DNA of 64,000 nucleotides from Elymus sibiricus. Its lineage: Eukaryota > Streptophyta > Magnoliopsida > Poales > Poaceae. The stretch's first letter is position 1. Each line of letters opens with the position of its first letter. The position numbers were made by a program, and so were the translations under genes. Below are positions 57,006 to 64,000 of this stretch, piece by piece. The notes beneath the pieces were generated by a model, which did not search any database, was not told the origin of the DNA, and saw only the letters and a program-made list of their open reading frames with translations. The stretch is from contig CM077673.1 of NCBI GenBank assembly GCA_039707655.1, positions 266,456,288 to 266,520,287 on the forward strand, in the 5' to 3' direction.

Positions 57006-57357
57006 TATTTGGCTATGGACAGACTTTGTGGAAGAGCTTGTGGGTGTTTTTGGTGACTATCACTTGTGCACGTATGAGCATTTTGTTCACCAATCAAAAC
57101 CTTACCCCCTTTTAATAGTATTGGCTTTCCTATGGACTCAAAGTGATTTCTCACAAATGTAAAATGTAGAGTCCTCTTGCTTGAAGCTTTGCCAATCCAT
57201 TTCCTTGCATCTTGGGGGTATTTCCACAATCTTCACAATCCTTTTGCCATCCCTATCATTGAACTTTTCCTGAAATATACTTAGTGGAAACATTAGTTCA
57301 ATGACTTATATGTTGTTATTAATTACCAAAACCACCAAGGGAGCAAATGTGCTTTCA

Positions 57358-57371
57358 ATCTCCCCCTTTTT
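57358..57371 (-). other. Terminal polypurine tract
   Basis: Minus-strand AAAAAGGGGGAGAT abuts the 3' LTR. Further GGGGGAG copies are at 57464-57470, 57784-57790 and 61267-61273 (all minus). Confidence 0.65.
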
Positions 57372-57828
57372 GGTAATTGATGACAACATATAGATCAAAG
57401 CTTCGACAAAGATATAATCAATGAATATAATCGTCGCTTTGAGAAGTATGTGATAAGCAAGAGCTCCCCCTAAATTTGTTCATTATTTTAAATTTGCGTT
57501 TGAATGCAAATGCACAATCGATTAGGTACATGGGGCACTTCTTCCATGTCACATACATCTTGGTGGTGTGCGAGAATAATTAGAGTGAACATCATAGCAC
57601 AACACAACCAAACAAGGATAATGATCATCTCATAAGCATTAAGATGATAGGAAATAGTAGCACAACACACATAAAGTGTATGATCAAAACACACATAAGT
57701 TCAACACAAGCAACCAAAAGACAATTGTTTTGAAAAAGCACCAAATGCTCTCTCACTCGAAGCCTAAAGATCTATATACACTTCTCCCCCTTTGGCAACA
57801 AGTTACCAAAAAGTTCATAGGCATATAT
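57372..57828 (-). other. 3' non-coding region with extra polypurine tracts
   Basis: There are two additional GGGGGAG tracts and no supported ORF between the env-position ORF and the terminal PPT. Confidence 0.6.
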
Positions 57829-59957
57829 CTAAGCGTTCTTGGGCTGATCTCCTCCGGTTGTTGATGAAGGAGTCGAGAGAACAGCGTCGGCGAAGATCTC
57901 TGCAGATGTCGTGGATGGAGTTGGTGTGGCAACTGGAGGAACTGGAGCTGATGGAGCAGGAGCTGAGGTGACAGTAGCAGGAGCTGATGAAGAGGGCCTC
58001 AAGTCTGGAGCTGGCACAGTGGCTGATCTGGCCTGAGTAGTAAACTGTGTGCCTGGCCTGAGAGGTGATCCATCCTCATCATCATCAGAAGAAGAAGAAT
58101 GAGGAAGAGGCACTGAGTCAACTTCCTTCTTGAGCTCATTGACTGTCTTAGTCAGCCCATCCACCTTATCATTAAGGGACTTGATCCTGTTCTCAAAGAT
58201 CCTGACAAGACTGTTCTGGTTCTTCAAGATGTCCTTAATGTCCTTCTGCATGCCCTGAACTGATGAGATCAAAAGATCCATTTGCCCGTTCCTGGATCTA
58301 GGGACTTGAGCACTAGTGGCTCTAGCTGCCTCTGCCTCTGCCTGAGCTGCAGCTGAAGTGGGATGATCTGGGTTCATCTCCATGACGTTGTCTTCGAGAT
58401 CTGGCTGTAGGGGCAAGTGGGGTCTGTCCAGAGCAAATATATGCTTCTCCAGCTTAGAGTTGATGAGCATCTGGATGTAGGGTGCATAGCAGCAAGAGCA
58501 CTTCTGATCAGCAGCAACCCTCTTAACTGTCTCAACAATTAAGTCCATGACTCTAATCCTGGTGTGTCTGTCAAGATGAATCAACATGTTGATGGAGTAG
58601 CCTCGGATCATCTTGTCATCTCCTGACTTGGGCATCAAGGTATGCCTCAGAATAGTGTTCATGGTGCGGAGGCCAGCCTGAAGAAAGTAGATGGATCCTA
58701 GCTTGTGAGACTTCACACGAGCAGCAGGGATCACATTGTACATGTTGGCCATAGCATTGTGGCTCTCCTTGGACTCTGAGTAGACATCCAAATCACCATC
58801 CTGTGCCTCAGGGACTCCTAAGATTTCAGCCCATTCCTCAACAGTGGACTCATATCTTGCACCTTCAGTCATCCATACAATTCTACCATCTCCATAGAAG
58901 TGTGCAGTGGAGTAGAATTGCATGATCATTTCATCATTCCAAGCAGTGAACTCTCTGCCAACAAACTCATCCAAACCAATGAAGTGGAAATTGTCTTGGA
59001 CACTTGGAAAATGGTCTTCATTCTCCTTGATGAATTTCTAGTCCACATATCTCATATCACTCACAGCTGGACTCTTGTCAAAAAGCACAGTCTCATAGAA
59101 ATCCTGTTGCTCTTTGGTGTAGAATCTGTAGTCCACAGCTGTCTTCCTCCTTTGGGCATATGGATCAGCAGCTCTCCAAGCCCTCTAACCAGAATCCTTC
59201 CTCTTCTTCATATCCTCAGCAAGTGGGTAGCTGGCATTATGTACTGGAAGGTGTGGTCTAAGCTTCATCAGGGTAGACATAGCAGCTTCATCCTCAACTC
59301 TGGAGGTGTTTCCCTTGTTCTTTTCAGAAGCTGGAATTTGCCTTGAGAACCTCTTAGGCTTTTCAGCAGCAGCCTTGTTGGGGGCAGACTTGGTGCTCTT
59401 GGAAGTGCCACTCTTTGGCATAGCATCAGACATCAGTTTCTTTTGCTTCTTCTTGGGAGGGGCCTTGACAACTTGCTCTTCCTCCTCCTCAGCAGCAGCA
59501 CCAGCAGCTTCCTCAGGGTCCTCAAACATGGAGGTCTGCCTACCAGTGACATAGACAATCCTTTTCCTGGCACCCTTCTCTCACCTGCCTTCTTAGGCAA
59601 TGACTTCTTTGGGGGCGACTCAAGGTGAAGAGCCATTTTTGCCCTAGCACCCTCAGGTGCTCTCATAGCTTCAGAGCTAGCATACTCTTTCCTGACAGCT
59701 CTCCTTGAAGAGGTGGCTTCATTTGCAGCTTTCTTGGCAGCCTTCTCTTGCTTCTTAGCAAGAACCTCTTCTGGCACAAAGTCTGAATCCTCCTCATCAG
59801 AATTCAGCTTCTTCCTGGTCCTTGTTGCAGCCTTGGGCAACCCATGGGAACTGGGAGTGCCTGGATCTGAAGATGAACTAGACTCAGGACTAGTGCCAGA
59901 ACTCATCACAATGTTCTCCTCTTGGAAATTGTTCTCACTGTCCTCAGCACTTGACAT
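57829..59957 (-). pseudogene. Env-position ORF of Sirevirus-like element, broken
   Basis: On minus, ATG at 59957 opens a reading unit of about 700 codons ending at 57829. One frameshift near 59560-59600 and two TAG stops (59185-59187, 59038-59040) break it. The N-terminal part is Ser/Glu-rich, then Lys-rich (TRKKLNSDEEDSDFVPEEVL, PKKKQKKLM), suggesting nuclear localisation signals. The central folded part includes IVWMTEGARYESTVEEWAEI and TILRHTLMPKSGDDKMIRGY. A coiled coil follows (MQKDIKDILKNQNSLVRIFE), then a Pro/Ala/Thr/Ser-rich tail. There is no signal peptide or membrane anchor. The intact last segment (58974-57829) is 381 residues. It lies in the env position of SIRE/Maximus-type elements; the function is unknown. 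Confidence 0.65.
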
Positions 59958-60065
59958 ACTGACCCTGTGAATAGAGTATAGAGGAGCAGAAGAAGATGAG
60001 TCATCACAAAATTATCAGCTGGTTTTTGAAAGTTTGAACAAAAGATTCTCAAGGTTTACATTCTG

Positions 60066-60790
60066 TCACATGAAAATCGGTACAGTCGAAGCAAAAGTTT
60101 CGGTGCTACCGAGACTGACTTTCTCCTTAACAGAAACTTGGCACTATTTTCGGTTAGACCGAAAAGAAGTACTCGGTTTCACCGAGAAAGTTCTCAGCAG
60201 CACAGACAGGCAAATCGGTGACACCGATTTGTTTGCTTTGGTTCCACCGAGTTCCATCGGGCGGACGGCAAACCCTAGAAAATCGATCGTTCTCTAACTA
60301 CAGGACGTTTTAGGGGATTGAGAGGATTGCAAATGGTGGCTTATAGATAATATTGAATCCAATGCGCGAGAATCAGACGGGGAGCGCATGGAAAGACGAA
60401 TCCGTACCCTAACTCGGTGACGGACTCGCTACGGCGGCGATGGCGGCAAAGATGCCCGTCGACGGTGAGGATTCCCAGCGGCGGAGGCTCTCGGGGAGGC
60501 ATGGCGACGACCAGGGGGTCCTTCTGCGGCAGTTTAGGGTTTGGGGCGCGACGATTGAAGATTGAAATTTCGTATCGTCGGGACCACAGGCTATATACCC
60601 TTCACTGTCGGTGACACCGATACTAAATTTTCGGTGTCACCGAGTTTCTCAACTGTCAGCTGACAGGGAAACTCGGTGTAACCGAGAATATGGAATCGGT
60701 AGTACCGAGGTAGAAAACCAGATCAACCCTAGGCATTCGGTGAGACCGAGAATTGTGGGTTGGTTCCACCGAGATGCACTTGGGAGGTTT
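60066..60790. repeat. Internal cluster of TCGGT..ACCGA palindromic boxes
   Basis: Boxes include tcggtgctaccga (60099), tcggtttcaccga (60173), tcggtgacaccga (60214), tcggtgacaccga (60608), tcggtgtcaccga (60632), tcggtgtaaccga (60673), tcggtagtaccga (60695) and tcggtgagaccga (60737). They are the same family as in the LTR but lie between gag and the env-position ORF. Confidence 0.7.
60592..60597 (-). promoter_or_regulatory. Internal TATA box upstream of env-position ORF
   Basis: Minus-strand TATATA in the context GAAGGGTATATAGCCTG lies just downstream of five or six palindromic boxes (60605-60780). It is followed by a leader starting near 60560 that contains CCAAACCCTAAACTGCC, a frequent plant 5' UTR signature. 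The ORF starts at 59957. The arrangement copies the LTR promoter. Confidence 0.6.
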
Positions 60791-60799
60791 TAATGGTCA

Positions 60800-61657
60800 G
60801 TCCTTGTCGATACGGAACTCCGAGTGCTCCACACACAGAGGGATCGAAAAGTACTTGTTCAAATTTTGTGATGCAGCATGAATGGAATATGAGGTGAGAA
60901 AGCATAGATAGCTAAAGAGTGGTCCTAGGCATTCTTGTCCATCCAATTGGAAAAAGATAAATCAAAAGCCAAATAGCAACAATTGGATGTCCTCGAATGG
61001 GAAAAATAAATGCAGACCAACATGCTCACACAATAAGATGTCAAATGAAATCATGACAAACATGCACATACACACTAGCATCTAACAAGCACTTGGGCGA
61101 TGACGAAGTCATCTATATATGAGTATATTGACTTAGGAGCCAAGTAAGAATACTTGATCATAGGTCATACTCATCGTTTAAGCACAAGTGGGGTTACCAC
61201 TTTTACATAAAGCATTTAATGTTGTCACATACTAAGAGATGCTTAGACTCAAGTCTTAGAGTAAAGCTCCCCCTTGATGTGACATCCCCCCATAAGAAGG
61301 ATAAACTAACCTTGGGTTTTGTCGATGAAGACTTCATGTTGGTGAGGTAGTGGTGGATGCTCAAGGTTGATGAAGATCACCAAGAGTTGGGAGCATCCTT
61401 GTTGTTTCCTTACTCTTCTCACCTACATGGGTTAGTCCCAACATACAAGAGACAAATACAAGGATATCTATGGACATGGAGTGCAAAGCATGTGTTATAA
61501 CGTCCATCGATTTGTTGATTACCTTGTCCCTTGCTTACCTTTGAGGGAATGTGTGACTCCTTGAACTATTGCATAGAGTTGATGTTGATTGTAAATAGTT
61601 CTTCCCAATAATGAATGTGAGTGAATTTCATTGGCGGAGTCACCCCTCAAGAACTCT
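60800..61657 (-). other. Non-coding region between gag and internal promoter
   Basis: No ORF with recognisable motifs; pol would be expected here in an autonomous element. It contains a GGGGGAG polypurine tract on minus at 61267-61273. Confidence 0.6.
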
Positions 61658-63844
61658 CTAGTTCTTCTTCTTGGGGACCCACATCAAGTTGATGGGGATC
61701 CTTGGTGTTGTAGTAGCCTTTGTAGAAGTTGAGCTTGACGTAGCCTTGGGAACCCACTCCACCATAGCTAGCGATTCATCTTCATATGAGTCAATGTCCT
61801 CTTGAAGCTTGTTCTTGCCCTTGAGCTTGTGGTCTTGTGGTGGAAGGTCATCTTGAGTGCTTGTTCTCTTGGGAAGAGTATTTTCATACTTCTCCTTTTG
61901 AGGGAAAAACTTTGGCTCGGGGTATTGACCTTCTTCCCATTCAACTCCATTTGCGTTGAAGTAGCCAACACCACGGTTCTTTCGGTATCCTCCATGCTTG
62001 CGTACAATTTCCTCAAATTGCTTACACCCGGCAAGACTCTTGTAGATACCTTTCTCTATAATTCCTTTCAATAAAGCATTTTCTTGCTCAAGTGTAACTT
62101 GGCTAAGAGAATCATCATTAGTGGAATCAATAGAACTACTAGGAGCAACATCATTAGGTTTAGCATTTTTATTGTTGCTACTAGATGAAGAACCTTTCTT
62201 GCCTTTGTTACTAGATTGCTTAGTTTTAACTTGAGGCATGAATGTAGATAAGAGCAGTCGTTTGGCTAGATAAGATGAAGTCTTCTTTCAGAGATCGTCA
62301 TTGATAGCTTTAAGAAACTCATGCTCTTGCTCCAAATTGAGCTTCTCGAAGCGTAGCTTCTCATGAGTTCTCACAAGCTCTCTATGATCTTCAAGAGTAG
62401 ATTCATGAGCTAACTTAAGAGTGTTTAGTTCTTTAGTTAGTTCTTCTATTTTCATCTTATCATCATCAATTGACTTATCTTGACTAGCATGAGAATTATC
62501 AATTTCATTTTGACTAACATCACTAGTTTTATCAAATAGCAAGTCATCATCACAAAGCAAGTCATCTTCATCACTATTGAAATCAAGATACTCGGGGTGT
62601 GATACCTTGGGGCCTTTAGCCATGAAGCAACTTCCACTCCCTTTGTTTGGTGAATCAAATAGATCATGGGAGTTGGTAGTCACTAGAGCAATCCCGGCAA
62701 CACCATCATCTTGACTATAGTCGGAGTCGGAGTTATAGCTTCTCTCGGAGTTGTTGTCGGAGTCGGAGCCGGAAACCCATTCAGCAACATGAGCTTGATG
62801 TTTTCTTCTTGTGTAGCTCTTGGTGTACTTGTCCTTCTTCTCCGAATCTCTACTTCTCCTTGAGGGTCTTCGTTCATAACGATCATCTCTACTCCGTCTC
62901 TCTCTTTGAGGTGATTCATTCCTTGAGCTTCGTCTTCGAGGTGACTCTTCTCTTCGTTTGTAGGGAGCCGTGCACTCATTGGAGTAGTGTCCGGGCTTCC
63001 CACAATTGTAGCAATTGTGGTCACGACTTGACGAACGCTTCTCATCATATCTTGAGTTGGAGCTTCTTTCTTTGCCTCTATTCTTGTTGAACTTGTTGAA
63101 TTTCTTGACCATGAGGCTTATCTCTTCATTGGTGACAAGGTTGTCGCTTGAAGTTGCGGGAGCATCACTTGTGGCTTTGTAAGCACCGCTAGACTTGTGG
63201 TGAAGCTCTTCTTTGTCCTTGAGTGTCATCTCATGAGCAACAATCCTTCCAATGACTTCTGTAGGCTTGAGATCTTTGTAGTTGGGCATCATTTGGATCA
63301 ATGTGCACACGGTGTCCTATCTCTCATCCAAAGCTCTAAGTATCTTCTTGATGATGAATTTGTCGGTCATTTCTTCGCTTCCTAAGCCGTCAATCTCATT
63401 GGTGATGAGAGCTAGCCTAGAGTACATCTCTGCGACTCCTTCACCATCCTTCATCTTGAACTTGTCAAGCTGACTTTGAAGAACATCTAACTTGGATTCT
63501 CTCACGGACTCGGTTCCTTCATGCATATCAACCAAAGTATCCCAAATCTCTTTTGCATTCTCAAGACGGCTGATTTTATTGAATTCTTTGGGGCATAGAC
63601 AGTTGAAGAGAATGTCACGTGCTTGAGCATTGTATTGCAACATCTTCAATTCTTCCGCGGTCGCTTCACGATCCGGTTCCTTTCCATCACCAAAGAATTC
63701 ACCTTGCAAGCCAACACGACCAACAGCCCAAACGGCGGGGTTATGACCAAGAATATGCATTTTCATTTTGTGCTTCCAACTAGCAAAATCAGTGCCATCA
63801 AAGTACGGACCTCTATGGTGATAATTACCCTCACTAGACGCCAT
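61658..63844 (-). pseudogene. Copia (Sirevirus-like) gag, two internal stops
   Basis: ATG at 63844 starts close to the PBS. The N-terminal segment has GPYFDGTDFASWKHKMKMHI, a typical UBN2-type gag start, then LFNCLCPKEFNKISRLENAK and MYSRLALITNEIDGLG. A TAG at 63317-63319 interrupts, and the frame resumes with MMPNYKDLKPTEVIGRIVAH. The zinc knuckle CYNCGKPGHYSNEC lies near 63010-62970, followed by an Arg/Ser/Glu-rich region. A coiled-coil-like stretch (EELTKELNTLKLAHESTLED) precedes a TGA at 62288-62290, and the frame continues to the final stop at 61658. The long C-terminal extension fits Sirevirus gag. All parts are in one frame, so two point mutations disable it. Confidence 0.8.
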
Positions 63845-63883
63845 ACTCTCCTAGGTTGTGAGACCAATGCAATGGAGACCAAA

Positions 63884-63895
63884 GCTCTGATACCA
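63884..63895 (-). other. Primer-binding site, initiator tRNA-Met type
   Basis: Minus-strand TGGTATCAGAGC lies two bases inside the LTR boundary (63898). Confidence 0.85.
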
Positions 63896-63897
63896 CT

Positions 63898-64000
63898 TGT
63901 AGGACCAAAAGTATGTCTAGAGGGGGGGGGGGATTAGACTACTTGACCAAATAAAAGTTTTGCCTATACCAAATTTTAGAGTTAGCAGTTTTTAGCATTT
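63898..64000 (-). repeat. 5' LTR, partial (3' end of the LTR)
   Basis: It matches 55841-55943 almost base for base (tgtaggacc.aaagtatgtc). The G-run is two bases longer than in the partner and there is one base difference near its start. The remainder lies beyond the window. Confidence 0.85.

Larger units (their letters stand above)
55841..57357 (-). repeat. 3' LTR (1517 bp)
   Basis: On minus it starts TGAAAGCACATTTGCTCCC at 57357 and ends GGTCCTACA at 55841. TATATATA lies at 56643-56636. Upstream of it (56690-57005) are about ten palindrome-like boxes TCGGT(N4-5)ACCGA. The 3' end contains a G8-type run (minus C8) near 55865. Confidence 0.8.
55841..64000 (-). mobile_element. Sirevirus-like Copia element with gag and env-position ORF, no pol
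   Basis: The 3' LTR is 55841-57357; the 5' LTR starts at 63898 and runs out of the window. The tRNA-Met PBS lies at 63884-63895. On minus: gag with UBN2-type core and CCHC knuckle, a long gag C-terminus, non-coding DNA, an internal TATA promoter, a roughly 700-codon env-position ORF with coiled coil, several polypurine tracts and the 3' LTR. Env-position ORF, multiple PPTs and palindrome-rich LTRs are known Sirevirus (SIRE/Maximus) traits. Protease, integrase and RT are absent. The left 5-bp flank is gttgt (55836-55840); the right flank is outside. Confidence 0.8.

Overview
The window is gene-poor, transposon-dense DNA of a large grass genome. A Triticeae source (Triticum, Aegilops or Hordeum relatives) is the best fit. 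Reasons: a CACTA element with arrays of 'cgcacacgg/ccgtgtgcg' sub-terminal repeats, Gypsy elements whose LTRs begin TGATACG and are primed by tRNA-Asp, long-LTR LARD-like and Sirevirus-like elements, and Stowaway MITEs with TA target duplications. I found no ordinary host gene, no functional tRNA or rRNA gene and no prokaryotic feature. Family assignments rest on motif recognition without database search; specific Triticeae family names are deliberately tentative.

Layout, oldest to youngest. (1) A plus-strand Athila-type Gypsy element was in place first; only its integrase 3' part, an env-position ORF and a 3' LTR (49627-54886) are visible. (2) A CACTA transposon inserted into its pol gene. 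Its right TIR ends at 49626; its left end lies before base 1. It owns about 13 kb here in five islands: 1-6509, 14264-17041, 23864-24135, 33647-35790 and 48172-49626. It carries minus-strand gene fragments (a B3-like gene, a coiled-coil protein, a 39-bp-repeat protein) plus a CA-rich minisatellite and a roughly 390-bp satellite. (3) Later insertions split it: a LARD-like Gypsy element without its 3' half (6510-14263); a Gypsy element with little coding capacity (17042-23863, TSD GTGTC/GCGTC); a gag-pro plus env-position Gypsy element (24136-33646, TSD GGGCA); and a Tekay/Del-like chromovirus (35791-48171, TSD TTTGG). Stowaway MITEs and a Cassandra-like 5S-derived LTR are also present.

Right of the oldest Gypsy element (54887-64000) lie two nested LTRs of the 17042-23863 family, a MITE sitting exactly in the TGATAC terminus of one of them, and a Sirevirus-like Copia element (55841 to beyond 64000). 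That Copia element has gag and a roughly 700-codon env-position ORF but no pol.

Most notable observation: in three env-carrying elements the ORF in the env position follows an internal cassette that repeats the promoter region of that element's own LTR. In the two Gypsy elements the cassette holds a GGCGCGCC-cored inverted repeat; in the Copia element it holds clustered TCGGT..ACCGA palindromes. A TATA box follows in two of the three. This suggests that env-position genes are expressed from their own duplicated LTR-like promoter, independently of the genomic transcript. Both Gypsy elements also repeat the polypurine tract just after that ORF. All coding regions here except a few intact non-pol ORFs are broken by stops or frameshifts.
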